A stretch of 64,000 bases of DNA from Tillus elongatus. Lineage: Eukaryota; Arthropoda; Insecta; Coleoptera; Cleridae. The stretch lies in contig OZ023267.1 in assembly GCA_964006375.1 (NCBI GenBank), positions 22,255,739 through 22,319,738 on the forward strand. Reading direction: 5' to 3'. The notes under the pieces were generated by a model. It was given only the letters and a program-made list of their open reading frames with translations. It was not told the DNA's origin and searched no databases. The translations under genes were made by a program, and so were the position numbers. Below are positions 47,029-59,892 of this stretch, piece by piece. Within the stretch, counting starts at the first letter, position 1. Each line of letters starts with the position of its first letter.

Positions 47029-49173
47029 CCCAAGCAACAAATTAAGGCATGTTAACCAGCACTCGAGTCCAAATAACCTAACCAAGTTGTAATTTGGTAA
47101 TAATTAACTAAAATGTTGCCTTGATTGTCATAATGACTACAAATTTGGAAATGCGGCTCCGAACTAGCTTATTTTTGACTATTAAAATTGCTCCAAAGTC
47201 AGTAACTTACAAATAACTAAATTGGGAAAAAATTGGTTTAATTTTACTCATAAAACATACTTGAATATACTTTTGTGTTTCAGTTCCAGAGTTGGTAATT
47301 TTTAGGTCGAAGTGTGCCCTAAATTGGACTGAAAATCGACTACCAAGTCCAGATACCTGAAATTCCTACTTTAAGGTAATTTATTACCTAATATTAACCT
47401 GCAATATGTCTCTGTGGTATAGTAAATTGGAGGTCTTCTTATGAAGTCCAGCTTACATATATATTACCAATTTCAGTGCAATACAGCACAGGAAATATTT
47501 TGGGCACTGAGCTAACCTAAAATGGCTTTCTGATCGGATATAAAGTCATAATTACTGCAGAAATGGTCTTCCAAGTCAAATTGCCTACCTTCAAGTTGAA
47601 AATACCCATAAAATCTGACTTGAAATAAAAATTGTCCTCAAAGTTCAAAGTGTACAGCAGTGAAATACATTTGTGAATCTTAAAGGTGTGTCAGTTGATA
47701 AACTTCATCAATAAAAGTTTATTCTTGTTGTTAATGTGCGTGCACCAGTAACAAATATAGTGTTACAATGCCCCCTTTGAAACCAATAAAAGTTTACAGA
47801 CATACTACAAACTATTATAGAGTAGTAAAGAATGCTCACAGAAAAATAGTGATAGATGCTGATCATTCAAAGTGGCTTACATCAAATGAAGAACTCATTT
47901 TTCAATCCTAAAAAAAGTATGACAACTTTATCGGCCACTACTACTAGGTATATGAAAGTAAAACTGAATTTCAATTCTATGCTGGTATCAAATCAGCACG
48001 TTTCCCTCTTCAATATAATACATCCCTTTTCATGCCAAATGGAGTGAAGTATTGGCAACACGGTCAGCTGTCATGTTTATGTTTATTTACTTATTTTATT
48101 TTGTTTCTATTTTCTATTAATGTTTATATATTATGGAATCAAAGACCAAAAACGCTGTATAATCATTCCTATATGTCTCTCCGCTGTGCACGGATATAAG
48201 TAATATATATTTCTATACACGAAAATGTTTCATTTCTAATAAATTCAAACAATATTCGTTTACCATATAGTTGAAATTCCCATAATAGGACAAAATGCCT
48301 TCAAGGTTTGGTTAGTTTGCCCTGTCATTAGGAAGTGTGACTTATAGGTAAAAAAATAGGGCAAAATTAACTTTCAGGTCAATAATGTTAGAAGGGCAGC
48401 CATATTAAATTAATTTTGCGGTATCCATCTTGATTGTATTGGAAAATGAAAAATAATATTTTGTTGAATATAGTGTAATCAAATTTTAGTTCGAAAAAAA
48501 CATTAAATAATGATTGTATACCATGACAAGATAGTTTTGTGTTGTTTACATCACCAATCCTCCAAAATCAGAATTTCAAGAATTTTGAATAATTTTTTAT
48601 TTTCACTAATTTTATCTTTTACAAGGGCGCTCAAATTTTATCGAAGTATCATCATCATGTTAACAGAAAAAAACATAACCGCAGTGGATTTTTTCTTTAT
48701 ACAGTGCGATTCACCTTTATCATTGTTGCAAATATTTGAAGTAAGTTCTTTGATCATTCAAGATGTCATTTTTTAACAAAGATGGACAATATCTCTACTA
48801 CTCCACTGTTTGTTTATACATACATAACCACAGATCCTGCAGAACCGAATAATGTCACATGCGTATGCGTAGTTCGTTGTTAAGAACGTCACGGCACTCG
48901 GCGCCTAGATGTCAGATTCAAGTAAAGCGTAGCACATATTTACCAATATATTACGTCCATTGGCCCAATGTTAAGTGAAAATGCCCTACATATAACTAAA
49001 ACGCCTTGGTCGAAACGCCTTGCTGGACCTATTATCGACTTCCATATTACTTTGACTTTATTCCCCACATTGGTAATATAAACTTAAATTTTACTTGAAA
49101 ATGACCTGTGGTGATTTGGTCGTCGACCTATTGGTAGGGCGATTTTACGTCAAATTGACTTTAAATGTTGCTT

Positions 49174-49176
<3 letters not shown>
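47029..49176. mobile_element. 2.15-kb DNA transposon with CCCAAGCAAC ends
   Basis: Left end CCCAAGCAACAAATTAAGG, right end inverse CCCAAGCAACATTTAAAG, i.e. about 11 perfect plus further imperfect bases of inverted repeat. Both ends abut TA repeats, so it landed inside a (TA)n tract and the duplication length cannot be read. The outer 600 bp on the left and the outer few hundred on the right contain many short AAGTC(C)A / GGTCAA motifs, likely subterminal binding repeats. Only a short ORF is inside (next entry). Superfamily not assigned. Confidence 0.65.
47768..47911 (+). CDS. Short ORF at start of a possible transposon protein
   Basis: 47 codons from the ATG: MPPLKPIKVYRHTTNYYRVV, basic N terminus with Tyr/Arg residues, then KNAHRKIVIDADHSKW and a TAA stop. 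It lies inside the CCCAAGCAAC element downstream of a GTTGTTAATGTGCG leader. It may be the intact first part of a decayed transposase; a shifted frame continues for about 15 residues. No family recognised. Confidence 0.35.
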   Translation: MPPLKPIKVYRHTTNYYRVVKNAHRKIVIDADHSKWLTSNEELIFQS

Positions 49177-49256
<80 letters not shown>

Positions 49257-49276
49257 GTGTGTGTGTGTGTGTGTGT
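49177..49276. repeat. (TA)n then (GT)n compound microsatellite
   Basis: TA to 49252, GT from 49255. Right part of the tract interrupted by the transposon at 47029-49176. Confidence 0.97.
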
Positions 49277-49284
49277 AATTCCTC

Positions 49285-50095
49285 TATACATCCCTTACCC
49301 TTAGGGCTAGCCGAAAAAATTTTCAACAAAATTTTCTTGTGATTATGTATGCTATATCGAGAAAATATATTCAACTTTGTGGAACTTCGGGTTGTACCAG
49401 AAGTACCTATCAATTTCGTTATTTTAAATGTAATACTATGCTTTTTATTGCATTTTTGGATAGATATTAAAAAATAAGTGTGACTTTGTGTAGCATTCCC
49501 TATAGCTAACTTTGATATTTGTGAAAATATTACGACTTCCTTTTTTTTTAGCTCCGATTTATATGTTACTTCCAACGTATGTTGTGGGCTGAGCTTTGAG
49601 TTTCCCTGCCTTAAATTCGAAATATCAACAGACGACGTTTCATTCTTTGAAATAGTTAAAGAATAATTTATCATTGTGCAGGGTGTATTTCTTTTGGGTT
49701 ACAACATACCTTATTTTAAAGTGGCATAACTTGTTATTTTTAAATAGAACACCCTATATTTTATGGATTGGTTAGGTAGATCATTCAATTCTGCATCGAT
49801 CTAGTATAGATTTCCCTATATCTATAGCTGATAGTTTTCGAGTTATAGTGGTTTGTTTTACTTTAGCTTGTAAAAACTGTATTCTGTCAGATACAGGAGG
49901 CATAGAGAACGTAACAACTGATATTTTTTGTGAGATGACAGGTAAACCTCACTTAAATTTCGAATAGTTCTGATGTATCGTCTTTTTTAGATTATTTTTC
50001 TTATGATAATGACTGTGGTTTATTATTATTATTATAGTTATGTGATATATAATAATAGTGATAATAATAATAAACTACAGTCATTAACAAAAAAA
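49285..50095 (-). repeat. Family M dispersed repeat, copy 2
   Basis: Inverse of 33690-34478 throughout. A 174-codon open frame on the minus strand (49150-49674) overlaps it and extends into the GT/TA tract; the other copy does not preserve it, so I treat it as chance. Confidence 0.7.
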
Positions 50096-50099
50096 CTTA

Positions 50100-50384
50100 A
50101 AAGCTTATAACTTTTTTATTTTAACGTAGAAAGTCAAATTTAGGTGCATGGTTTTGTTTTTATGATATAAACCCGCGTACCCAATATGGTTGCCCTAACT
50201 TTTTTGTTTCCGGATATATAAAAATTGTACGAAAGAAAACGCAACATTTTCCGGGAAAAACTTGTCCGATTTTCCGGGTTAACAAACCTATCGAAGCCAC
50301 TTGCGAACGGAAGATACTCACCAAGTTTTATCATAATCGGTCTATTATTTTTTCAGTTATCGGTGTGACACATAAATATATATA

Positions 50385-50473
<89 letters not shown>

Positions 50474-50610
50474 AAACAGATAAAGTCTGAAACCGACCTC
50501 GGATTTGGGTTCCAGGGGTCCTAAATAGCGCTCATTTGAAGAATTTTTTTCAAAATTCAAAAGTCGCGATCGAGTCGAGTGAATTCTTTTTAAGAAAATT
50601 CACTAAATGG
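50100..50610 (-). repeat. Family T copy
   Basis: GAAAACGCAACATTTTCCGGG, CAGTTATCGGTGTGACAC, TA core, TTTGGGTTCCAGGGGTCC, hairpin 50578-50608. Confidence 0.72.
50389..50469. repeat. (TA)n microsatellite
   Basis: About 40 repeats, core of the copy at 50100-50610. Confidence 0.97.
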
Positions 50611-50667
50611 CGACTTTGGAAAGCTCGATACTAAGTAAAATTTTAAGTGATTTTATTTGTGATTCTT

Positions 50668-51023
50668 GTGTGTGTGTTTTGTTTCTTTAACGTCGGCCTA
50701 TTTCCGCGACTATGGCCAATCACCGACGCCAGGGAGCAGTGTCGCCTCACTATCCGGGAAATTTTGCCGAACCCCTGCCTTTCTGTAAGGAGGGTAGGGA
50801 TTTCTAACGTGCCCAACATCGCATGGACACGGGACCGACAGCTTTACGTCCCCTCCGAAGAGCGGAACTTACAGACATTCAACTTGCTCAAATACAATGC
50901 CAGAACCTCGGTTGATGTTAATGTTACAGCTTGTATTGAAAAAGTGAAAGGAGTACCCTGGGATCGAACCTAGTACCCTTCGGTTCAGAGGCACACGTTC
51001 TTACCCCTGAACCACTGAGGTTC
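50668..51023 (-). mobile_element. tRNA-derived SINE with perfect 14-bp TSD
   Basis: The 356-bp element is flanked by TATTTGTGATTCTT at 50654-50667 and 51024-51037. The minus-strand head GAACCTCAGTGGTTCAGGGG has an A-box-like GGTTCAGGGGTAAGAACG, and about 45 nt later AGGTTCGATCCCAGGG, an excellent B-box: an internal RNA polymerase III promoter. The T and acceptor stems are imperfect, so it is tRNA-derived rather than a tRNA gene. The body includes GGACGTAAAGCTGTCGGTCC. The tail is AAGAAACAAAACACACACAC. A 108-codon open frame across it on the other strand is spurious. Confidence 0.85.
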
Positions 51024-51037
51024 TATTTGTGATTCTT

Positions 51038-51587
51038 AAAAATGTAAATACCGAAATCGTGTTGTTGTGTACGCATTTAATCATCATTTGTTTAGCACAC
51101 TGTATAATTATATACCAAATCCTATACTAATATTGTTCTAACAAATATAACAATAATATTAGTATATAAAAAGTAATTCCAGAAATAGCTTTAATTTTTT
51201 GTAATGTAACCAGCCTAACAATACGCTAGTAATTATAATTATGAAGCTGACAAAGTATATTTGTAAAATTGTTTTGCATAGATTGTTATCCACATAAAAC
51301 AACAAATAAAGCAAGTATATGAACACACGACATTGTATATCGAGATCGGAATTGATAATTAACAAATAACTAAGCAATTAACATTTTGACCAAACATAAT
51401 AGTACAACATAACTCAGGAAAATATCAAACAGACAACCCAGTCAACTGCGGTAAAACTTTGAAATACAGACATGTAAAATTATCTGTCATAATTGGTTAC
51501 TGGATTAAATGCCAAACTAATTACATCCAGTACAAATATATAAAACATTACGTCGATATGTTGTCCTACACAATTAGTAAAAAGTCG
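51038..51587. other. Unassigned AT-rich stretch
   Basis: Nothing supported. Confidence 0.35.
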
Positions 51588-52210
51588 GGACGCAGCAAGT
51601 GCGTTATGGTAGCCAATTTTAGTAAAAATATGTCTTGTTTTTAAAAGAAGGACATTTGGTGGGCAGTATAACTTATATATTAGTAACAATCTACCGTATT
51701 TCATTAAAATAGCTTTGTTGTTTCAAAAAGTATAAATATTTTCTGAAAATATACTTTAAAAGTTCCAGAAAAAATTGGTCCGATTTTCCTGGCCAACAAC
51801 TCAACAACTCAAAAACGATGAACGATATATATTTTTTTACAAACATGCATTATAATTCGCTGGAAAACACAAAAATGCAATAAAATAAGGGGGTGTTTTA
51901 TTAAAAAAAGAAAGTGTGTATCACCAACGACTTATGGGCCACCCTGTGATTGTCAAAATAGGTTTACAAGGGGCAGTTCGTGATACCTTATAATTAACGT
52001 CATATCTTGTATAATAACGGATGTATTGAGATTTGCCCTAAAAAAGCTCCACCCTGTATATGTGTAAATAGACAAAAACTGAAACTGACCCCGTATATGG
52101 GTTTTTGGGGTTCTAGTTCGCGCTCATTTGAAGAAATCTTTTTAAAATTCATAAGTCGCCGTCTTCTCAATAACATTTTTTTTTTCTACGAAAATTTGCT
52201 AAGACTATTA
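51588..52210 (-). repeat. Family T variant, full length without TA core
   Basis: Starts GGGACGCAGCAAGTGCGTTATG, MITE-like interior (TAGTAACAATCTACCGTATTTC), TATGGGCCACCCTGTGATTG, AAGCTCCACCCTGTATATG, TATGGGTTTTTGGGGTTC, ends near CTACGAAAATTTGCTAAG. Confidence 0.6.
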
Positions 52211-52946
<736 letters not shown>

Positions 52947-53055
52947 CACATTTGTCTATGAGAATTAAGTTTAGGAACCTTGTTACTTCTATGGTAGTGT
53001 GTTGGTAACAGCGAACACTCTGGAACGATAAACACAGATCTCCTCATTAGTGAAT

Positions 53056-53309
53056 TTTTCGTAAAATTGGAGTGGCCGGCTAGATCGCCAGATCCAACTC
53101 CGTTAGATTTTTTCTTGTGGGGATACCTCAAGAAGGTTAACAAAAGTGAGCCAAAGGATCTTGATAATTCGAAAAATCGAATTTGCGACGAAATACATGA
53201 TATTAATACCAACAAGCAAAATTTAAAAAAAAATTCATTGCATTCTTTTATGGACAGATTAGGCTATTGTGTTTCAGCAGAAGGCCAACATTTCGAACAT
53301 TTGGTATAA
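53056..53309 (+). pseudogene. Mariner-like transposase C-terminal fragment
   Basis: Reads LEWPARSPDPTPLDFFLWGY then LKKVNKSEPKDLDNSK..., the block that carries the third catalytic Asp (PLDFF) and the downstream tail of the mariner-like type seen at 12.3 kb. It starts abruptly after a family T end (TAGTGAATTTTTCG). Open to its stop at 53307-53309 but lacks the rest of the protein. Confidence 0.75.
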
Positions 53310-54420
53310 CAATTATCTGATGCGATTGTTTCAAACTAACTAGAGATGATTTAGTTTTTTTTACATTTATGTATTTTTCGATAAAAATTAAAATTTGGAA
53401 ACTTAGTTCTTTGTTTTTATACCCCAACAATTAATGTTTGTAGACAACAACAAAATTTTTAAAATTTAAAATATTAGGGGAAAATACGGATAATTATTGT
53501 CCATTTCGTATTCGTGTCTTACTTCACATTTAACTTTTTTTTCTGTAATTTTTTTTATGCAAGCCCCACCTTGTGATACACTCTTAGATGCAGAAAAGAT
53601 TATACTTTCAGAGATTGACAAGTACTAGCCATGTTACCATTAAGAAAAGACCTACACCCTGTATATTCTGTAATAAAAGGGGTAAATACTTGGAAATCAC
53701 GTCATAATATGCGAAAATACGTCCAATATGCGCATATCAAATTTCAATTTTTTTGGCTGCTTACTTTAGATTTTATAAGTCCCGGTCCATACATTTGGCG
53801 CGCACTGTATAATAGTTGGTGGATACGATTTAAAATTGTTTTACATTCACCTCTTTAGGGTTGTTTTTTGAGGTAAAGGTATATAAAAGTATATCTGGAG
53901 CAAGTGTATAAAGAAGGTTAGTGCTCCGAACAAGCAGAACAGCTATTAGATAGCATCGGTTAGCGCATGTTGTTCGCCTATGGAGGGTGAAATAGGGCAC
54001 ATAAAGTGTATTAAATTGTTAGTTGGGTAAGTCTGTGCGATAACGCTCGGACCGTTGCTGAATGTGTAAGCAGCCGTGGACCGGAAGCGGTTCCCGCACA
54101 ATTCAACAGGCTGAAGACAGCCCGCACAATAATGCGGAAGGATGGACGCTAGACGACTATGAGCTCTGAGCTGCCCTTGTTACTCCTTTCCATCATTCTT
54201 ACCCCGTAACTACACTTACCCCATCTCGTTCTATTGCCACAGCTTTCCTGAATAAGATCATGCGGACCACCAGGTAGCGTCCAACGATTACGTCTAATGC
54301 TTTTACTTAACCACCATACTAAATACCTAAGGGGGCATCTAATTTTATCCAGCTTTCGCTGGGTTCTATTATCCATTTCGTATTTTAGAGCATAATATAA
54401 TAAACGGTACATGTGTTATA
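53310..54420. other. Unassigned stretch
   Basis: 53880-54180 is moderately GC-rich, begins GTATATAAAAGTATATC and includes an 87-codon minus-strand frame at 54149-54412 with no recognised features. Confidence 0.35.
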
Positions 54421-54861
54421 CAGCGTGTCCGGAAATTATGTGTCAAGACTTCAGGGGGGGGGGGGTGATTCCTCACTAGAAATTAGCGCTACAAAATCTT
54501 AATAAAAATGTTTTAAAAATTTAGTATTAACGGAGATACAGGTGGTTAGAACGCGTGGATCTAGCGTCTTCAATTTTGGTATACAGTGAGCACCCGACAA
54601 ACAAATGATTTGGCTTAGGGAAGTTCGATTCCAAATCGATTTTTGAAAAGATCGATTATTTTTGTTGCAAAATTTCGATTCTAAAATTGGTTCGCCAGCT
54701 CTCGATTTACAGGAAAATCGCTTCATTTTCCCAGAGATCGAATCAAAAAAATTACTTAATACGTAAATGATATTAATTAATTTTCAAACGAAAAACGGTA
54801 CATTCTTTTGTGCCACTATTTTAATATAGTATTCCTTAATACCAAAAAAATATGATGTATA
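54421..54861 (+). other. Unassigned; possible transposon tip and G12 run
   Basis: TACAGCGTGTCCGGAAATTATG at 54419 resembles a Tc1/mariner tip after TA, but no inverse partner is found. A run of 12 G follows at 54454-54465. Confidence 0.35.
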
Positions 54862-57055
54862 CAGTGTGTCCCAAACTGGATGGGAATGTATTGCTATCTC
54901 CGTTATTATTAGAGATAGGGAGACGGTTAAATTAGCAACGTTTTGTAGAATTTCATGCTCGTTCCAAATATGACTTGTATCTTGCCCCGCCTCTTTTCGT
55001 TTTCGAGATATTTTGAAAAACCAAAATTTGTCAATTTATTTTTTCTTCAATATTTAAGTAGGCGTTGATCTGGCATGTCTAAGACTTGCACATTATCGGG
55101 ACACTTTTTATAGAGTAATCTTTTTCTCCACAAAACCACACAATTAGAAACGGAACTCAACAAGGAATAAAAAAGAAACTTAAAAGTACACTAAACAGAA
55201 AATTATTCAATATGGTCACCGTTTTATTCAATGCAATTTATACACCTTTTCAAAACATGCCTGCAAACTCTGGTGAGGGTGTTTTGGTTAATATGATTTA
55301 TAGCTTCCGTGATTGTGTTTTGTAATTTATTGATATTTTGTGGTGGATCGAATTTATACACATGCTTCAGAGTACCCCAAAATTAAAATCCATGGGTGTT
55401 ATATCAGGACTTTGAGCACACCAATAAACCGGCCTATTGTTACAAATGACACGATTATTAAAATTTTGGTACAAAATTTTTTTGACGATCCTAGCATTGT
55501 GTGCTCGACAACCGTCTTGTTGGTACCAAATCTCGTCTAAATTATTATGAGTTCTTCTAATTCTTAGTAAGATATCATTTCTCAATAGATCAAGACCTTT
55601 CCCCAGTTAACTTATTTTCAAAAAAGAACGGACCAACAATCAAGTTGTCTGATTTTTTTTTTTTAATTAACTGTCTAATTTACATATAAAAATAACAGCT
55701 TTTTACCTAATAAGCCGCACCAAACATTAATACCAAATCTGTCTTGCAAGCGTCCTTCTTCCTTTAGATGGGGATTTTCATTTGCCTAATAATAACTATT
55801 ATGGCAATTATACACACCACAATTTGTAAATCTAGAAATTTTCATCTTGCTGACATTGTCCATGATACCATCTGCAGAATTGCAGTCGATTAGGGTAATC
55901 GTCAACATTTAAGCCTTGTACGATTGTAAGTTTGTATAGATGGTAATGACTTTGTTTTAATACACGGTGTACCGTCTTTTTGGAACGTCAATTTGTTCAC
56001 CATAAAACCGAACAGATTGCGGAGGGTTCTCGTTTGAAACCTGTAAGACGGCATTATTTCTCTCTTCATTTCTAGTCATTGGTAGTTTTTTTGCGTGGAA
56101 GCTACTGTCATTCAATAGATTCGTCACTATCCTGCGCAATATTTTGGTGTTTGATTGTCGTCTTTCTGGGTAGTTGTTTTGATATGAATTTGCAACTGCC
56201 TCAGTATTTCGGTTAGAACGAATATAACATTCCCACATGTCAAAATATTCTTCATTACTGAACATATTGTTGGATGATATTTAAAATAAACAGGAAACAA
56301 ACTATTTAGTACAACATTTTATGCAACGTGTTATATGCACCTTAAATTGTTCAGATAATTTAGAATGACAGTATTCTTAATAGTCGCGATAGTGTTATAT
56401 CCATAGCAACCTTTTTTCTGTTGTGTTTCAGTTGACTTACGTTTAAAAATCAAACAATTTTCAAAGGCGTCTTCGTAAATTATTAATCTGCTTTTTATTG
56501 AGTTCTGATAGTTAATTTAGTTATTCACTAGGTTTACCTAAGTAATTAAATCATAACAATTTTTTAGGATAATGTTGTAATGTAAAATATCATTTGTAAT
56601 AATGGGCCGATTCATTGGTGTGCTCAAAGTTCCTATTTTTTTATAGTGAATCATTACGGAAAATTATGTTAGAAGTAGAAGTCTATTGTTAGACTCCATG
56701 GACTACTGCTCTTTGGACACTTTTTCTCTGTCATTTGTTTTCTGTTATTGGATTTTACAGCCTACTATCCTCAAAACGGGTTTTCTCAAAATTGTCAGTG
56801 CAATTACAAGATTTCATAGGCATATTGTACGTTATTGGAGAGCTCTTTTCACAGGCTATCACACGAGTAAAAAATTTAATATGGCTGCCATAATAAAAAC
56901 AAACGTTGATACCTGTAGCCCAAAGAAAATGACAATCCAAAGTTGAGAATAGCACAAAAAGATTACTCTGTAAAAAGTGCGCTGATAATGTGCCAATCTA
57001 AGACATGTCAGATCAACGCCTACTTAGATATCGAAGAACAAATAAATCGACATTT
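54862..57055 (-). mobile_element. DD41D mariner-like transposon, copy B, right end truncated
   Basis: Begins CAGTGTGTCCCAAACTGG after TA (54860-54861). The left arm has lost about 370 bp (jump near 55130 from GAGTAATCTTTTT to CACAAAACCAC). The right arm stops near 57055, roughly 150-200 bp short of the tip. Gene region as in copy A. Confidence 0.82.
55150..56265 (-). pseudogene. DD41D mariner-like transposase, copy B, broken
   Basis: N-terminal open part (56265-55957) starts MFSNEEYFDMWECYIRSNRN and continues to GEQIDVPKRRYTV, longer than in copy A and covering the whole helix-turn-helix region. The C-terminal part (55585-55367) has DEIWYQQDGCRAHNARIV and SPDITPMDFNFG, again 41 residues between the two Asp. 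Stops and frameshifts separate the parts. Comparing A and B would allow a consensus family description. Confidence 0.78.
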
Positions 57056-57705
57056 TTTTTTTTCCAAATCATGTTTCTGGGTTCCCCACACGTACGGTAC
57101 AGCAAAAAGGGAGCTGTGGAAAGAAACCTAGCGAGCGAAAGCAACTACTACCCTGACTAACATCTTGACGGGCATTGAATTACATCACTCGCTACCCATT
57201 ATCACTTTAGTCCTACTAGGAATTGCAGTGAGATGTAAATCAGTAGACAAAGATCAGTTTCGTCCTTCGGATGGACATTTCAATATTCCACACATGTGCT
57301 TCAACAGGTCTCCTTTAAGATAGGCATTGCCAAAATATGCAATGGAGAATAGCGCCGCGCTCCATTTCTAGTATTGTGACGGTTTTAGGCTTCCACACAC
57401 TCACTAGCCGCCATCATTTCACTCCTACCGGAACTGGCGGTAAGATGTACAATGGAGACAATAAATCTGTTTCGTCAGGCTTATTGGCTTTTCAGTATGT
57501 CGCACCTAGTTTTATTCCCACAGCGTCCTTATTGTTGTACTGTGCGTGGGTGGAAGCTGCTGTAAAAGCCTAGAACCGTCACAACACCAGACATTGGTAC
57601 CCTGCGCAGTCTTTATCGCATATTGTGGCAATGCCTGGCTTAAGGCCGACTTGTTGGAGCACATGCGTGCCCATAAGAAGGACGAAACCGGTATGTTTCT
57701 CCTGC

Positions 57706-57710
<5 letters not shown>
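57056..57710. other. Unassigned, GC-richer stretch
   Basis: Contains open frames of up to 78 codons on the plus strand (57337-57573) but no recognisable domain. Possibly an old mobile element fragment. Confidence 0.35.
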
Positions 57711-57796
<86 letters not shown>

Positions 57797-58227
57797 TGTG
57801 TGTGTGTGTGAGCACGTGCGTGCGTCACATCAATAACTAATAAAATAATTAGCCGATTTTGATATTTGGTATGTACCTTCCTTACATAAGTGGCTTGGAT
57901 AAAATCGTTAACCAGTTTTTTAAGGAAAATTTGGGGTTATTTTTTGGAATTTTTTTGCATCCCCGTAAAGAACAAAGCTATTGTAATCAAATTTGACACG
58001 TATGTTTATGTTAGAAAACATATATTATGTGAGAAAATTTATATTTCTAAGTTTAAGTAAAGAGCATTATAAGCATTTAAGCAAAATATGTTTGTTATCG
58101 TAATAGCACTGTACAAAACCAAAATAATGCTTGTTTTTAAATATCACAGGGAAATGTTAGTTTTTTCAAAACTGCGTCTATTATTTCAATCAAAGTTCAC
58201 TACCATAACGCACTTGCTGTCTCTAGA
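57711..58227 (+). repeat. (TA)n tract and family T right half
   Basis: TA 57711-57793 then (GT)n, CACATCAATAACTAATAAAA, AAGTGGCTTGGATAAAATCG and the end CACTACCATAACGCACTTGC (58198-58218). Confidence 0.75.
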
Positions 58228-58273
58228 CTGTCAGTTTAGGAGTACATATTTATTCTGTAGATTAGCATTTATA

Positions 58274-58403
58274 TTAGTGAATTTTCGTAGAAAAAATTCA
58301 CTAATAAGGAGATGCCGACTTTTGAATTTTGAAAAATTTTTGCAAATAAGCGCGAACTAGGACCCCTAGAACCCATATCCGGTGTCAGTTTAAATTTTTA
58401 TAT

Positions 58404-58502
<99 letters not shown>

Positions 58503-58829
58503 ACCGATGACTCAAAAAATAATGGGCCGATTTTGATAAAATTTGGCACGTACCTTCCTTTTGTAAGTGGCTTGGATAAGTTCGTTAGTCAGGAAAATCG
58601 GCCGAGGTTTTCCGGGAAAGTTTTTAGTTTTCATTCGAAAAAAAAATTTATCTCAAAAAATAAAAAAGATATGATAACCAAATTTAATAGGTAGGTTTAC
58701 GATATAAAAAGTAAACTATGCACAAAAATTTAGATTTCTATGTGGCAAGAAAAAAAAGTTATAATAAAATATTTGGTGCCAGATCATTTCTATGAAAATT
58801 CACTACCATAACGCACTTGCTGCGTCTTT
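58274..58829 (+). repeat. Family T, complete copy
   Basis: Best full-length example: hairpin TTAGTGAATTTTCGTAG ... AAATTCACTAA (58274-58304), TGCCGACTTTTGAATTTTG, GGACCCCTAGAACCCATATC, TA 58407-58499, CACACCGATGACTCAAAAAA, GGCTTGGATAAGTTCG, AAAAAGTAAACTATGCAC, end CACTACCATAACGCACTTGC and TGCGTC. Confidence 0.8.
58407..58499. repeat. (TA)n microsatellite
   Basis: Core of the complete family T copy. Confidence 0.97.
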
Positions 58830-59892
58830 GAGGTTCTATAACTACAAGGAGCCGTGTTACATATTGATTTACCGGAATGCAAAATTTGTTATAGTAGTTT
58901 TGTGAGATTTATAATCCTTTAGCAAATCGCTAATGTAAGCTTTCGTTCGTTTTTAACCCTGCTTTATGTTTTAAACTTTCATTTCGAGTGAAACTATTAT
59001 TTTAGAGTACTCGCTATTCAATTTACAGAGACGGAGAAATATTCTCAATAGAGATAAAATAGTAGATCTTAGAAAGTTCTTAGATCATTCTGGATCACGG
59101 AGAATAAAATAACGTTCAGTTAACTCTAGATTCAGGATATCGTGTGATCCTCTTAGTATTTCTTCGGATAAGTCCAGCATTTCTTTTCATCTGCCGTTAT
59201 CTACAGCAGCTGTACAAACCTCATTCAATGTGAAGTCTAATATTATTCCAAATGGTAGCCGCACATAAGACATCTCTTTATATCCTGCCACAATAAACGA
59301 AATACCTTAAAACCTGTACGTTTTATTCAACACGCCCACAGAATTCCTTAAATTCATGGCATGGCTTGAGTATAATGCTGACAGGTTGCGGTTCAGCTCT
59401 TGGAAAAAGTGCTATACACCGCTGAACGTTGCCCTCGCTCCTTGTGTGGTTACGTTCAAGCAACATTAAAAAATATGGTCGATAAATAATATATGGGGGA
59501 AAGTGTAAACACGAAACAAGTTTATCTAATCTATTTTGTTTTATAAAATAATGCAGGGCACGAAAACTGAGATATAAAGTCATCGTGTTCATATACATTT
59601 TATGCCAATCGTTGTGAAACGAAGCAATAAGTACGTTATGGTATTATTATAAATATTATAAAGACTTTTTAAATAAAAAACTAAATTTCTCATTTAGCTC
59701 AAATGCTTAAGTTCAATAAATAGTTAAGGCCCAATACCACCAAAATATTTTAATTATTTTCTAGACATATTCTTTCAGCAAGCATCTGTCTTTTCTAGCC
59801 TATTTCAACACCCTTCTTTTAGTCTTTCTAACGATGCACCGTGCATTTGTTATTTATCTCTATATCCACATGTTAAAAGCTTATATGCTCAT
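58830..59892. other. Unassigned stretch
   Basis: No supported gene. A 91-codon minus-strand frame at 59323-59598 shows no family features. Confidence 0.35.

Noticed and set aside
49150..49674. 174-codon minus-strand open frame
   Set aside because: It overlaps family M and a GT/TA repeat; the homologous family M copy at 33.7-34.5 kb does not keep the frame, and the translation has no family features.
50647..50973. 108-codon plus-strand open frame
   Set aside because: It is the antisense of the SINE with its TSD; no independent support.
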